A stretch of 64,000 nt of DNA, taken from Bin87 sp965115825 (lineage in GTDB: Bacteria; Chloroflexota; Dehalococcoidia; Lucifugimonadales; UBA3495). Positions within the stretch are counted from its first letter, which is position 1; the number at the start of each line of letters is the position of its first letter. The position numbers and the translations under genes were made by a program. The stretch is taken from contig OZ220464.1 of NCBI GenBank assembly GCA_965115825.1, positions 868,001-932,000 on the forward strand, given 5' to 3'. This document shows positions 49,833 through 59,288 of this stretch, in pieces. A model generated the notes under the pieces. That model was not told the DNA's origin. It searched no databases and saw only the letters and a program-made list of their open reading frames with translations.

Positions 49833-51527
49833 TTGACTACTACCATACGCAGCCCCAAAGCTCTGCCGAAGCACCGCAGCCGCGAGATTACCGAAGGCGC
49901 GGAGCGGGCGCCGGCTCGGGCAATGCTGATGGCCATGGGCCTGACCACCGAAGATCTGGAAAAGCCCTTTGTCGCCGTGGCCAACCTGGCCAGCGACGTT
50001 ACGCCGTGCAACGTGCATCTAGGCCGCATTGCAGGCGCCGTGAAAGAGGGTATTCGCCAGGGCGACGGCACGCCCTTCGAGTTTGGCACCATCACCGTCA
50101 GCGACGGTATTTCCATGGGCACTGAGGGGATGAAGGCGTCGCTGGTGAGCCGGGAAGTCATCGCCGACTCTATCGAGACCGTCGCTTTCGGCGAGCGGAT
50201 GGACGGTTTGGTTACCGTCGCCGGCTGCGACAAGAATATGCCCGGCTGCATGATGGCCATTGCCCGCCTGAACATCCCCAGCGTTTTCGTCTATGGCGGC
50301 AGCATCATGCCGGGTCGTTTTGAGGGCCGAGACGTCAACATCCAGGACGTGTTCGAGGCAGTAGGCGCATACGCGGCCGGCCGCATGACCAGGGAGCAGC
50401 TGACCGAACTGGAATGCAACGCCTGTCCGGGCGAGGGTTCCTGCGCCGGTATGTTCACCGCCAACACCATGTCCACGTCCATTGAGGTGATGGGGCTGTC
50501 GCTGCCGGGCGACGCCTCGCTCACGGCGATTGACCCCAACAAGAACGACGAAGCCCGCCGGGCCGGCGAAGCCGTGATGCGAATGCTGGAAGACGGCGTT
50601 CGCCCTCGCGACATTCTCACGCGGCAGGCCTTTGAGAACGCCATCACCGTCGTCGTGGCAATGGGCGGCTCCACCAACGCCGTGCTGCATCTCATGGCCA
50701 TCGCTCGGGAAGCCGAGGTTGACCTCACCTTAGAAGACTTTGACCGCATCAGCCGCAGCACCCCCTATATCGCCGACCTGAAGCCGGGAGGGCAGTACGT
50801 AATGGCCGACCTCAGTCGTTATGGCGGCATCGCCCTTATCGGCAAGCGCTTGCTGGACGCTGGCCTGCTCTACGGCGACGCCATGTCGGTGAACGGCAAA
50901 ACCCTGGCCGAGAACATCAATGCCGCCGCTATTGTTGACGACCAGCCGGTTATCTACACGACGGACGCGCCCCGCAGTCCCACGGGCGGCTTGGCCATCC
51001 TGCGAGGCAACCTGGCGCCGGAGGGCGCGGTAATCAAGGTGGCCGGCCATCAGGAAAAGGTCTATGAGGGCCCGGCCCGAGTGTTTGACCAGGAGGAGCC
51101 GGCGTTCCAAGCGATACAGCGCGGCGAAATCAAGCCCGGCGACATTGTAGTGATTCGCTACGAAGGGCCCAAGGGCGGCCCGGGTATGCGTGAAATGCTG
51201 GCCGTCACCGGCGCGCTCATCGGGCAGGGTCTAGGCGACTCGGTGGCGCTGATTACCGACGGACGCTTCTCCGGCGCCTCCCATGGCCCCATGGTGGGAC
51301 ACGTCGCCCCGGAAGCTATGGTGGGCGGCCCCATCGGCCTCTTGCGCGAGGGCGACATCATCACGCTGGATATACCCGCCCGCCGCCTGGACGCCCGCAT
51401 CAGCGAGGAGGAGATGAGCGACCGGCGCGCCGCCTGGCAGCCAATGGCCCCCAAATACACCACCGGCGTGCTGGCCAAGTATGCCAAGCTAGTGTCCTCA
51501 GCGGCGGAAGGCGCGGTTACCCGGTGA
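49833..51527 (+). CDS. ilvD: dihydroxy-acid dehydratase
   Basis: The enzyme dehydrates dihydroxy acids in valine, leucine and isoleucine synthesis. Iron-sulfur cysteines are in VTPCNVHL, VAGCDKNMPGCMM and CNACPGEGSCAGMFTANTM, all present. TDGRFSGASHGP carries the catalytic Ser region. The TTG at 49833, preceded by GAGGAG, gives 564 residues; the longer frame starts upstream of the promoter. It has its own promoter and no other ilv genes nearby. Confidence 0.95.
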   Translation: MTTTIRSPKALPKHRSREITEGAERAPARAMLMAMGLTTEDLEKPFVAVANLASDVTPCNVHLGRIAGAVKEGIRQGDGTPFEFGTITVSDGISMGTEGMKASLVSREVIADSIETVAFGERMDGLVTVAGCDKNMPGCMMAIARLNIPSVFVYGGSIMPGRFEGRDVNIQDVFEAVGAYAAGRMTREQLTELECNACPGEGSCAGMFTANTMSTSIEVMGLSLPGDASLTAIDPNKNDEARRAGEAVMRMLEDGVRPRDILTRQAFENAITVVVAMGGSTNAVLHLMAIAREAEVDLTLEDFDRISRSTPYIADLKPGGQYVMADLSRYGGIALIGKRLLDAGLLYGDAMSVNGKTLAENINAAAIVDDQPVIYTTDAPRSPTGGLAILRGNLAPEGAVIKVAGHQEKVYEGPARVFDQEEPAFQAIQRGEIKPGDIVVIRYEGPKGGPGMREMLAVTGALIGQGLGDSVALITDGRFSGASHGPMVGHVAPEAMVGGPIGLLREGDIITLDIPARRLDARISEEEMSDRRAAWQPMAPKYTTGVLAKYAKLVSSAAEGAVTR

Positions 51528-51592
51528 TATAATCACCCTAACCGAACAGTGCGCGACGCCGACAGTGTACGATGCCGGAGGAGGTGAATCCG

Positions 51593-51772
51593 ATGCCCAA
51601 ACTGGACGCGAGAATCATGTTTGGATTGGCGCTCGGAATAACCACGGCAATCCTCTACGTTGTGCTGTTGCCGAAGATACTGGGGGGTGTGCAAGCGGGA
51701 AGTCAGGACACTCTGCTGGCTTTTCTCCTAGGATTAGGCAGCGGCTTGTGGATAATGCTCCGTAGACAGTAG
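51593..51772 (+). CDS. small two-span membrane protein (59 aa)
   Basis: The ATG at 51593 has GGAGGAGGTG eight bases upstream, one of the strongest ribosome-binding sites in the window. Two hydrophobic helices (IMFGLALGITTAILYVVLLP and a C-terminal LLAFLLGLGSGLWIML) are joined by a short polar loop. No family is recognised. It follows ilvD by 65 bases. Confidence 0.6.
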   Translation: MPKLDARIMFGLALGITTAILYVVLLPKILGGVQAGSQDTLLAFLLGLGSGLWIMLRRQ

Positions 51773-51800
51773 GGGCACCCGCCAACACAGTAGCATTGTG

Positions 51801-52052
51801 ATGAAGGAAAAGCTGACAACAGCCGGCCAAATTGTAGTGGCGGCGAGCATAGCATTCTTTTTGATAGCAGGGCTGATCGGGATTGCCGCTGTATCAGGGC
51901 CCGGTAGAACCACCCTGCTCAACGTAGTAACCGGCATTGCTATCTGGTGGATAATTACCGCGATACAGGAATTGAGAGACCGAGGCCGAGCTTGCTCGCT
52001 TTGCCGGCGCGAGAGCCGTACCAGATGCCCAGTCTGCAACACGCCGCACTGA
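51801..52052 (+). CDS. small membrane protein with C-terminal zinc-ribbon motif
   Basis: The 83-residue protein has two hydrophobic segments (IVVAASIAFFLIAGLIGIA and a second, VVTGIAIWWIITAI) followed by a cytoplasmic tail with CSLC and CPVC motifs 13 residues apart, a minimal zinc ribbon. GTG at 51798 is an alternative start. The family is not recognised. It lies between ilvD's small neighbour and the enoyl-CoA hydratase gene, whose start is 27 bases downstream. Confidence 0.55.
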   Translation: MKEKLTTAGQIVVAASIAFFLIAGLIGIAAVSGPGRTTLLNVVTGIAIWWIITAIQELRDRGRACSLCRRESRTRCPVCNTPH

Positions 52053-52078
52053 CTGACAAGTACCAATGGGAGGCGCAC

Positions 52079-52885
52079 ATGGCAGAAGCAAAGCGCGTCG
52101 AGTTTGAGCGCAGGGGTTCGCTGGCCGTCATCCGGCTGAACCGGCCGGAAGCGCGCAACGCTCTGTCGCCGGCCATGGTGGCCGAGCTGGGCGATGCGCT
52201 GGCATCCTGCCGCGGCGGCGACATCCGGGCCGCGCTGCTCACCGGAACCGACGGTGCCTTTTGCGCCGGCGCCGACGTGCGCGACTTCACCACGCAGCTG
52301 GACCAAGACGGGCCGGCCGGTCTTTCCAAACACCTGCGCAGCCTGGCCGACGCGCTGCACCGTGACGTGGTAATGGCAATCCGACGGCTGGACAAGCCGG
52401 TAGTGGCGGCAGTGAACGGCGTAGCCGCCGGGGCCGGCTTTAGTCTCGCGCTGGCTTGCGACTTGCGGCTGGCCTCGTCGGATGCGCGGTTTCTGCTGGC
52501 CTACGCCAACATCGGCTGCACTGCGGACGGTGGGTCGACCTATATGCTGCCGCGCATCGTCGGGCAGGGCCGCGCCATGGAGATTTACCTGGCCCGGCAG
52601 CCCATCGGCGCACAGTATGCCCTGGAGTTGGGCCTGGTCAGCCAGGTTTTTGAGTCGGCGCACTTTGAGCGGCACGCCATGGAAACCGCCGACCGCCTGG
52701 CCCAGGGGCCGACGCTGGCCTACGGCCGGGTCAAGGCTCTGTTCGACGGAAGTTGGGAGTTGGATCTGGCGACGCAGCTGGACGCTGAAACCGACGCCAT
52801 CGCCGGCATCGGCTTGACCGGCGACTTTCAGGAAGGGATACGGGCGTTTTCGCAAAAGCGTCCACCGTGGTTCCAGGGACGTTAG
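52079..52885 (+). CDS. enoyl-CoA hydratase/isomerase family protein
   Basis: The 268-residue crotonase-fold protein has the CoA and oxyanion-hole segments GTDGAFCAGADV and VNGVAAGAGFSLALACDLR, then IGCTADGGSTYMLPRIVG. The active-site position usually held by Glu in hydratases is replaced here by Ala/Asp in CTADGGST, so isomerase or another crotonase activity is as likely. The ATG at 52079 has GGGAGG upstream; the longer frame overlaps the small zinc-ribbon gene. Substrate unknown. Confidence 0.85.
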   Translation: MAEAKRVEFERRGSLAVIRLNRPEARNALSPAMVAELGDALASCRGGDIRAALLTGTDGAFCAGADVRDFTTQLDQDGPAGLSKHLRSLADALHRDVVMAIRRLDKPVVAAVNGVAAGAGFSLALACDLRLASSDARFLLAYANIGCTADGGSTYMLPRIVGQGRAMEIYLARQPIGAQYALELGLVSQVFESAHFERHAMETADRLAQGPTLAYGRVKALFDGSWELDLATQLDAETDAIAGIGLTGDFQEGIRAFSQKRPPWFQGR

Positions 52886-52912
52886 CGCAGTTCAAGGTCG
52901 GTACGCGCCACA

Positions 52913-53155
52913 ATGAAACGATGGTTGGCCCTACGGCGGTGGCGGCTCCTGTGGCTGTTGGTGGGCGCATCCGGATTTCGCATCATCCTGGCCATAGCTG
53001 TCCGCCTGGCCGGCATCCAGGAAACGATACCGGAGATAGCGCGCCTCATCGCAGCGGCGGGATTCGACCTGGCGCTGCTGGCGCTGGCGGTCATTGTCCT
53101 GACGGCTTTCGTGCAGCACGGGCGGATTTACAGCCCGCGCATACCCACGGAATGA
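52913..53155 (+). CDS. small two-span membrane protein (80 aa)
   Basis: A basic N-terminus (MKRWLALRRWRLLW) precedes one hydrophobic stretch (FRIILAIAVRLAG) and a second longer helix (FDLALLALAVIVLTAFV). No family is recognised. It follows the hydratase gene by 27 bases on the same strand and could be co-transcribed. It is convergent with the next small gene. Confidence 0.45.
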   Translation: MKRWLALRRWRLLWLLVGASGFRIILAIAVRLAGIQETIPEIARLIAAAGFDLALLALAVIVLTAFVQHGRIYSPRIPTE

Positions 53156-53158
53156 CAA

Positions 53159-53374
53159 CTAACGAGCTGTCAACGCAGTTCTGCATCGCGCGGATATAGG
53201 TTCCCGCGTCAAGTCAATGCCCTCGATTGGGCGGGCGGCCATAGCCTTCTTGAAATTGAGGGAAGGATAGTACTCGCGAATGCGTTCCCTCTCCACTTCG
53301 GTAAGCGGTTTGTCCACGGAGTAGGCGTCAGAACCCGAATGACTATCGATTGATTGGGTGTTTTGGGTAGTCAT
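53159..53374 (-). CDS. small hypothetical protein (71 aa)
   Basis: The protein is hydrophilic, with an acidic/polar N-terminus (QSIDSHSGSDAYSVDK) and a conserved-looking core PLTEVERERIREYYPSLNFK. ATG at 53374 is chosen over GTG at 53386. It lies between two convergent genes with little spare sequence, which favours a real gene. No family recognised. Confidence 0.4.
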   Translation of the reverse strand: MTTQNTQSIDSHSGSDAYSVDKPLTEVERERIREYYPSLNFKKAMAARPIEGIDLTREPISARCRTALTAR

Positions 53375-53432
53375 CTTGCTGGCCACGCTAACAGTTTTCG
53401 CTGGGCGGAGGGCCGGCAGCCCGGCGATGCTA

Positions 53433-54365
53433 TCACCGGACTACCAATATCGGGGCATTGGAGTGTCGCACTACCCGGTCGGTGACGCTCCCTAATACCA
53501 TTCGGCCCAGGCCGCTGCGGCCGTGAGATGACATAACCACCAGAGAAGGCTCCGCGGCGGCTTGGTCGATGATGGCTTGGGCCACATTATGCGACCGCTG
53601 ATGTTCCAGCGACACGTCCGCAGTATGTTCCCCGGCCAGGCGGTTCGCCGCGTCAGCCAGATAAGCGGCAACCTGCTCCGTGTCGGCCTCTGCCATCTGT
53701 TCGGCGGAAGCCAGGTCAAAATCGGCTGCGCCGGCCATGTCGGAGGCGGCGCTCACCATTTCATGCCGGTAGTGTTCCACAGTGGGCGTTACCCGCAGCA
53801 GCGTAATGCGCGCCGATAGCGCGGCGGCAATGCTCGCGGCGTGCGGCAGCGACAACTCGGCCAGCGGCGACCCATCCAGCGGCGCTAATATCGATTGCAA
53901 CGAGTCCGCCGGAACTGCCTGGCCCGATTCGGCAGCCCGTACAATGAGCATCGGGTTGGCGACGGAGTGCAGCGCCCTGTCAGTTACGCTGCCCATCACC
54001 CAGCGGGAAATTCCCCCGCGTCCGTGGGTTGACATTGCCACCAACGCCGAGGCGTCGGTACTGGCATGGGCCGCAATAGCTTCCGCCGGCGAGCTTCTTA
54101 TCGCAGCGGTGGACACGGAGTAGCCTTCGGCTTCCAAACGCAGGCGGATGCCCGACAAGTAGCTCTCGGCCTGGTTGCGGACTCCGGCCAGTATCCGGTC
54201 AGCCATGAGCTGGGAGCGCGCTCTCAGCATCAAGGACGACGGGATGTCAAAGGCCCGCACCAGCTCAATGGGAACGGACAGCGATTTGGCAATTAACTTC
54301 GCGTAGGGCAAAGCCTGTTCGGCAAGTTCCGATCCGTCCAGCGGGACGATTATCTTCGAGTACAT
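53433..54365 (-). CDS. tandem universal stress protein (two UspA domains)
   Basis: The 310-residue protein contains two Usp domains (about 1-145 and 155-310). Each begins with a hydrophobic strand then PLDGS (IIVPLDGSELAE; ILAPLDGSPLAE), and each ends with the ATP-binding loop G-x2-G-x9-G-(S/T): STHGRGGISRWVMGSVTDR and SSHGRSGLGRMVLGSVTDR. It probably binds ATP and acts in stress survival. The ATG at 54365 has GGGAGG upstream. It is divergent from the dehydrogenase gene. Confidence 0.9.
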   Translation of the reverse strand: MYSKIIVPLDGSELAEQALPYAKLIAKSLSVPIELVRAFDIPSSLMLRARSQLMADRILAGVRNQAESYLSGIRLRLEAEGYSVSTAAIRSSPAEAIAAHASTDASALVAMSTHGRGGISRWVMGSVTDRALHSVANPMLIVRAAESGQAVPADSLQSILAPLDGSPLAELSLPHAASIAAALSARITLLRVTPTVEHYRHEMVSAASDMAGAADFDLASAEQMAEADTEQVAAYLADAANRLAGEHTADVSLEHQRSHNVAQAIIDQAAAEPSLVVMSSHGRSGLGRMVLGSVTDRVVRHSNAPILVVR

Positions 54366-54468
54366 ACGAACTGCGCCTCCCTTGTCAAAATCAGCGTACT
54401 GACATTGTGCAGCGTCAACGCCACATCTGACAATACCCCGGTGTCCGCATCGCGCGGCGCAATGAGGT

Positions 54469-54497
54469 TTGTCGCCGCGCGCCCGCGCGTTTATTAT
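54469..54497 (+). promoter_or_regulatory. candidate promoter of the 3-hydroxyisobutyrate-dehydrogenase-like gene
   Basis: TTGTCG (54469-54474) and TATTAT (54492-54497) are 17 bases apart, giving a leader of about 78 bases. Confidence 0.45.
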
Positions 54498-54581
54498 ACT
54501 GAGGCCGGCGTAGCCTGTCCCCAGCGGCAGCCGTCGTATGTCGCAGCCTGGGCCCGAGTGTAACAACGGAGCAATCGCTAT

Positions 54582-55466
54582 ATGCCATTACCGCAAAAAC
54601 AGGCCTTCATCGGTGTTGGAACCATGGGCAGCCTGATGGCAAGCCGCCTGCTGGACGCCGGCGTTAGCCTAGCCCTTTATGACCTGCGCCCGGAGGCGGC
54701 GGAACCCCTGCTGCAACGAGGCGCGCGGTGGGCCGACAGCCCGGCGTCGGCAGCGTCCGGCTGCGGGATGGTGTGGGCATCCCTGCCGGGGCCGACTCAG
54801 GTCGCATCGGCGCTCCTGGATGCTGAATCAGGCGCGCTGTACGCTATGGTCGATGGCGCCGTTCTGGTGGACACCACCACCAATGACCCCGACGTCGCCC
54901 GAAGCGTCGCGGCGGCCTGTTCGGAGCGCGGGCTGTCCATGCTGGACGCGCCCGTCAGTGGCCGCCCTCCCAGTATGACGATGATGGTTGGCGGCGACCG
55001 GGCCGTATTTGAACGAGCTCGGCTGGCGCTGGATGCGGTAGCGGCCCAGGTGTTCTACGTCGGGCCGGCCGGAGCCGGCTGTGTTGCCAAGCTGGCCACG
55101 CAGTACATGGGTTACGCCAACCTGATTGCCGCTATCGAAGGTATGCTGATTGCCAAGCTCGGCGGCGTCGCCCCGGATGTCCTGGCTGAAATTGTCCCGG
55201 TCAGCGCCGGCGCCAGCCGCGCTTTCAACGCAATTCCCAACGCTGTGCTGGACGGTTCGTATCAGGCTGGCGGCACACTGGACATTGTGGCGAAAGACGT
55301 AGCCCTGGCCTGCGAGCTGGCAAAGCGTCTGGACGCGCCGGCGTCCGTCGGGTCGGCTGCCGACGCCATTTACCGAGCCGCGCAGCAGGCCGGATGGGGC
55401 AATGGCGGCTACCCGATAGTAGCCCGCGTGCTGGAAGAGATGGCCGGGACAAACCTCCGCCGTTAG
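54582..55466 (+). CDS. NAD(P)-dependent beta-hydroxyacid dehydrogenase (3-hydroxyisobutyrate dehydrogenase family)
   Basis: The 294-residue protein begins with the Rossmann motif AFIGVGTMGSLMASRLLDAG, followed by substrate-binding DAPVSGRPPSM and the catalytic-Lys helix GCVAKLATQYMGYANL. The all-helical C-terminal domain is complete. It oxidises a beta-hydroxy acid such as 3-hydroxyisobutyrate or tartronate semialdehyde (reverse). The usual DAPVSGG reads DAPVSGR here, a small change in the substrate loop. It stands alone between usp and a lipoprotein gene. Confidence 0.85.
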   Translation: MPLPQKQAFIGVGTMGSLMASRLLDAGVSLALYDLRPEAAEPLLQRGARWADSPASAASGCGMVWASLPGPTQVASALLDAESGALYAMVDGAVLVDTTTNDPDVARSVAAACSERGLSMLDAPVSGRPPSMTMMVGGDRAVFERARLALDAVAAQVFYVGPAGAGCVAKLATQYMGYANLIAAIEGMLIAKLGGVAPDVLAEIVPVSAGASRAFNAIPNAVLDGSYQAGGTLDIVAKDVALACELAKRLDAPASVGSAADAIYRAAQQAGWGNGGYPIVARVLEEMAGTNLRR

Positions 55467-55510
55467 GCGGTTTCGCTTCTGCGGCGACGGCGGCAATTAC
55501 GCCTACGCCT

Positions 55511-56806
55511 TTACGGTATTCTCTCGCAGTAATCCCCGGTGGGATGACGCACGTAGTAGTAACCCACTTTTTCTGCGTCTTCGGTGTTCTCCAGGAAATC
55601 GCGGCAGGTGTAGTAGCTGTACTCGGCCTCGTCGTAGCGGCTTTCGGCTCGACCCAAGGGGTAACCTTGAGGAACTCGTTCGTCCCTGACGGACTTGGGC
55701 AGATACAGGGGCATGGTCGCCGCGTCGTACTTGGGTGGTTCCGGTTCATCATCCCGGCTGCTGTTTGAGGAACTTTCGGGCTCAAATGGTATCCAGTAGC
55801 CGAAGAACAGCTGGGGGTAAAAGAGCGCGCAATCATTGTAGTCGTTGCCGATCCCGGCGGCGTTAATGATGCCCAGCCATTCCAGGTCCAGTGATATGTC
55901 GTTTTCCTCATTGTATTCTTTAATCTCTTTTTGGTCCGGGACATCATACCGACCGTTGTATGCCGGATCTACATACTCATAGGCATATGGAGATAGGCTT
56001 TGCTGTCGTAGTATCCGGTACGGAGGGTTGTCGGAGTTGAGCAGATCTTCGCCGCTCAGGTCGAGCCATTGCAGTAAGCGCACGTACTGATTGGGCGTTT
56101 GAAATACCAGGTCGGTATCCTCCGGGCTGCCCTGGTTGTCGGCTTCGTTTGCCAGGCTGCTGTTGGCCTCGCCGGTCAATATGCCGTACGCTTTGGTTAT
56201 GTTGTTCCCCAGATAATTACGGCAATCTCGTTCAAACCGGTAGTTGCGCAGATGTGCGTTGCCGCTGTTGAGCGGCTCCGACCAGTATTCGTGGCAGAAG
56301 GGCCATTGATATGGAGCGTCGTCGCTGTCATCGTATTGCCAGTGTTCCTCGGGGTTGAGCTTACTGAACCACAGGATGCGGTCGAGGTCGTCCATGCTTG
56401 CCGGATCAAGCTTGATGAATTCGGCATACATTAAAGGGTCGAGATCTTCCAGTGCCCAGAACTGGCAGCGGCGCCGGTACTCTTCGGCCTTAGGGATATC
56501 CGCCAACCGCTGACCGGAAGCGTTTCGACTTTCGCCGCTTTCGCTGTCGCGGGCGTTATTATTCTGTCGATCATCGTCGTTTTGCTGAGATTCTCCTCCA
56601 CTGCGCTCGTCGCGGTTAGCGTCACCGGAGCGGCCGGCATTGTCATCGGCGCGGCCGGCGTCCGCTGGGGAGGGAGCACTGCGGGACTCGCCGGCGTCCT
56701 GGGATGCGCTGTCCGACGGGGTTCCGACGGAAAAGCAGGCCAGTGCCGCTGTCAACGCGAGCATCAACGCAGGCAGAATTATGAAGTTCTTCAAATTGAC
56801 CTTCAT
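55511..56806 (-). CDS. putative lipoprotein with disordered linker, unknown function
   Basis: The 431-residue protein has a signal peptide ending LALTAALAC, with a lipobox-like Cys24. A low-complexity stretch rich in Ser, Asp, Asn, Gly and Arg follows (about 30-100), then an acidic, Tyr- and Trp-rich domain to the end (for example YDDSDDAPYQWPFCHEYW and CALFYPQLFFGYWIPFEP) with several Cys that may pair outside the cell. No known family is recognised. It is divergent from the Rieske gene, from which it is separated by 282 bases containing no clear gene. Confidence 0.6.
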   Translation of the reverse strand: MKVNLKNFIILPALMLALTAALACFSVGTPSDSASQDAGESRSAPSPADAGRADDNAGRSGDANRDERSGGESQQNDDDRQNNNARDSESGESRNASGQRLADIPKAEEYRRRCQFWALEDLDPLMYAEFIKLDPASMDDLDRILWFSKLNPEEHWQYDDSDDAPYQWPFCHEYWSEPLNSGNAHLRNYRFERDCRNYLGNNITKAYGILTGEANSSLANEADNQGSPEDTDLVFQTPNQYVRLLQWLDLSGEDLLNSDNPPYRILRQQSLSPYAYEYVDPAYNGRYDVPDQKEIKEYNEENDISLDLEWLGIINAAGIGNDYNDCALFYPQLFFGYWIPFEPESSSNSSRDDEPEPPKYDAATMPLYLPKSVRDERVPQGYPLGRAESRYDEAEYSYYTCRDFLENTEDAEKVGYYYVRHPTGDYCERIP

Positions 56807-57088
56807 TCCTCAGGAACCCCTTGCGAACACAGAGTTAGGCTTACTTGCCGCCGTCCATTATTCCCAAGCGAGATTTCCGCAAGGCGGCGCAACGGCCTCC
56901 TGTGCGCTGCCTCGCGCCCGGAGGCTCGCAGAGAGTTTTCGGAAAGGTAAAGCGCCGATGGCGGCGGCAAACCACCAGAAAGACGCTATGGCGTCAATGG
57001 CAAATAGGCTGCCTCCGCGGCTAACGCCGGCAGAACCCGCGGCAACGTGATACCATAGGGCCGGGCGAGCCGCGCCCGGAGGTGCCAG

Positions 57089-58474
57089 ATGGCGATTACG
57101 TTCCAACCCAGCGCGTACAGCAGCCTGGTTGACTCGGACAACGGCACGGTCAGCCGGGAGATTTTCGTCAACTCCGATATCTACGCCGAAGAACAGGAGC
57201 GGATTTTCACCCGCGCCTGGCTTTTCGTCGGCCACGAAAGCCAGATTGCCAAGCCCGGCGACTTCTTCGTCTCATCAATGGGCGAGGAATCGGTCATCCT
57301 GTGCCGCGACCGCCAGGGCGAGATTCACGTCTTCCTGAACTCCTGTATGCACCGCGGCATGAAGGTCTGCCGCTACGATGAAGGCAACACCCCGATTTTC
57401 ACCTGCTCCTATCACGGCTGGAGCTTCGCCACCGACGGCGCGCTGGTTGGCGTCCCCTTCTATAAAGACGCCTACCACGAAGAACTGGACAAGTCCCAGT
57501 GGAGCCTGATCCGCGTCCCCAAAATGACTAACTATAAGGGCGGCATCTGGGCAACATGGGACGAAAACGCCCCCGACTTTCTGGAGTACATCGGAGCTTT
57601 CCGCACCTACCTGGACATCCTTTTTGACGGCTGGGACGGCGCGGAAGGCGGCACCGAGGTCATCGGCGGCATTGAGAAGTGGCTGGTGCCAAGCAATTGG
57701 AAGTTCCCCGCCGAGAACTTCATCGGCGACCGTTACCATAACATCAGCCATCGCTCCGTTGACCTGGCCGGCATCGGCCCCTCCGGGCAAGGCCGGCGTG
57801 ATACACGGGAGCGGGACGGCGCGAGGGCGCTGGACGTGTCCTTTCCGGAGCGCGGACACGGCACCATCATTTTCCTGCGCCCGGCCGACGCGCAACCCGT
57901 CCCCTCCTATCAGAATGACCCGCTAATCGCCGATTACTTCTACCGGTCGGAGATTGCCCGCAAGGAACGCCAGGGCCAGCTGTGGCGCATCCTCGGCGGG
58001 CCGGGAACGATTTTCCCCAATATGTCCTACCTGCCCCGGCAGCCGCGCAGCATCGCCGTGTGGCACCCCCGCGGCCCCGACCAGACCGAGGTTTGGCGCT
58101 GGTTCCTGGTGGACAACTCCGCGCCGTCGGAGGTTAAGGAGTTCCTGCGCCAGTACTACATCCGCTACTCCGGCCCCAGCGGACTGACCGAGCAGGACGA
58201 CATGGAAAACTGGAATTACGCCCACGCCGCCAGCCGCGGCGCTATGGCCCGCCGCCATCACTACAATTATCAGATGGGCCTGGGCTACGCCGTAACCGAC
58301 TTTGAGGACGGCGGCCTGCGCATCCCCGGCGCCGTCCTTGACGTTACCAAAGCCCGCGCCGGCGAGCAGAATCAGCGCAGCTTCTACACCCGCTGGGCCG
58401 ACTTTATGGCTGCCCGCGATTGGGGCGAGCTGGCCGGCTGGCGTCGCGCCAACGGCAGCGGCTCCGTATGCTAG
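57089..58474 (+). CDS. Rieske non-heme iron dioxygenase, alpha subunit
   Basis: The 461-residue protein has the Rieske [2Fe-2S] site in NSCMHRGMKVC and FTCSYHGWSFATDG (two Cys, two His). The catalytic domain has the mononuclear-iron histidines in FIGDRYHNISHRS. It dihydroxylates or hydroxylates an aromatic or similar compound using electrons from a reductase that is not in this window. The beta subunit gene follows after eight bases. It resembles the large subunit of benzoate/biphenyl-type dioxygenases. GGAGG supports the ATG. Confidence 0.92.
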   Translation: MAITFQPSAYSSLVDSDNGTVSREIFVNSDIYAEEQERIFTRAWLFVGHESQIAKPGDFFVSSMGEESVILCRDRQGEIHVFLNSCMHRGMKVCRYDEGNTPIFTCSYHGWSFATDGALVGVPFYKDAYHEELDKSQWSLIRVPKMTNYKGGIWATWDENAPDFLEYIGAFRTYLDILFDGWDGAEGGTEVIGGIEKWLVPSNWKFPAENFIGDRYHNISHRSVDLAGIGPSGQGRRDTRERDGARALDVSFPERGHGTIIFLRPADAQPVPSYQNDPLIADYFYRSEIARKERQGQLWRILGGPGTIFPNMSYLPRQPRSIAVWHPRGPDQTEVWRWFLVDNSAPSEVKEFLRQYYIRYSGPSGLTEQDDMENWNYAHAASRGAMARRHHYNYQMGLGYAVTDFEDGGLRIPGAVLDVTKARAGEQNQRSFYTRWADFMAARDWGELAGWRRANGSGSVC

Positions 58475-58482
58475 GCGGCCCT

Positions 58483-59028
58483 ATGGCAGTCGCAAACGAC
58501 ACCTTAGCCATGCTGCTGCTGAAGCAGGACGTGGAAGCGTTCCTGTTCCACGAGGCCAACCTGCTGGACGACCGCCGCTATGAGGAATGGCTGGAATTGC
58601 TCGCCGAGGATGTGCGCTACTGGGTGCCCATGCGCCGCAACGTCAAGTTCGGCGAGCTGGAGCGGGAGTTCACCCGAGAAGGCCGGGACATCAACTGGTT
58701 TGACGAAGGCAAGGACACCCTCACCCGCCGCGTCAATCAGATTCTCACCGGCGTGCATTGGGCGGAAGAGCCGCTGTCCCGCATCTCCCACCTGGTTACC
58801 AACGTGGAAATCCTGGACGCATCGCCCACGCCGGCAGACGCCGAAACCGTATCCCTCCGTTGCCGCTTTATCATCTACCGCAACCGCGTCGCTACGGAAA
58901 CCGACCTCCTCGTAGGCCGGCGCGAGGACACCCTGCGACGCGCAGAAGGCCAATGGCGCATCGCCCAGCGCCAGGTTTTCCTCGACCAGAACGTGCTGCT
59001 GGCCAAAAACCTGACTTTCTTCTTCTAA
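58483..59028 (+). CDS. aromatic-ring-hydroxylating dioxygenase, beta subunit
   Basis: The 181-residue protein has the NTF2/SnoaL-like fold of the small subunits, with VEAFLFHEANLLDDRRYEEW, LLAEDVRYWVPMRRN and, near the end, WRIAQRQVFLDQNVL. It has a structural role in the alpha3beta3 complex. ATG at 58483 is given; the ATG at 58468 overlaps the alpha stop. Two small genes follow on the same strand. Confidence 0.9.
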   Translation: MAVANDTLAMLLLKQDVEAFLFHEANLLDDRRYEEWLELLAEDVRYWVPMRRNVKFGELEREFTREGRDINWFDEGKDTLTRRVNQILTGVHWAEEPLSRISHLVTNVEILDASPTPADAETVSLRCRFIIYRNRVATETDLLVGRREDTLRRAEGQWRIAQRQVFLDQNVLLAKNLTFFF

Positions 59029-59067
59029 ACCCTGAACCCGCCATTCCCGTTTGCGCTGGAATCTGGA

Positions 59068-59283
59068 GTGTCAAAGATAATGGTCGACATAGTGAACCTG
59101 TTTGAAGTTGAGCCGGGCCAAAAAGTGCGGCTCCACAACGCCGCCGTCGCCGAAGTCGTTTCCAACCCCCGCGACGGCGTATGGCTCTTCGTCCGCTATC
59201 TGGACAACGTGGAAGACCCGGCCCAGGTGGGCGTCGAGGATATGGTTTTCGCCCAGGATGTGGTCGCGCTGCTAACCGACTAG
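59068..59283 (+). CDS. small protein downstream of the Rieske pair (71 aa)
   Basis: The soluble, mostly beta-rich protein reads VNLFEVEPGQKVRLHNAAVA, then GVWLFVRYLDNVEDPAQVG, and ends ALLTD. GTG at 59068 or ATG at 59080 may be the start. It is 39 bases after the beta subunit and five before the next small gene. Family unknown; the position suggests an accessory role to the oxygenase. Confidence 0.5.
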   Translation: MSKIMVDIVNLFEVEPGQKVRLHNAAVAEVVSNPRDGVWLFVRYLDNVEDPAQVGVEDMVFAQDVVALLTD

Positions 59284-59288
59284 CGATT

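Noticed and set aside
56858..57051. Hydrophobic minus-strand frame between the lipoprotein and Rieske genes
   Set aside because: A short helix-like stretch (FAIDAIASFWWFAAAIGAL) is visible, but the frame overlaps the Rieske start and has no plausible start or neighbour. It could be a gene remnant, yet the support is too weak.
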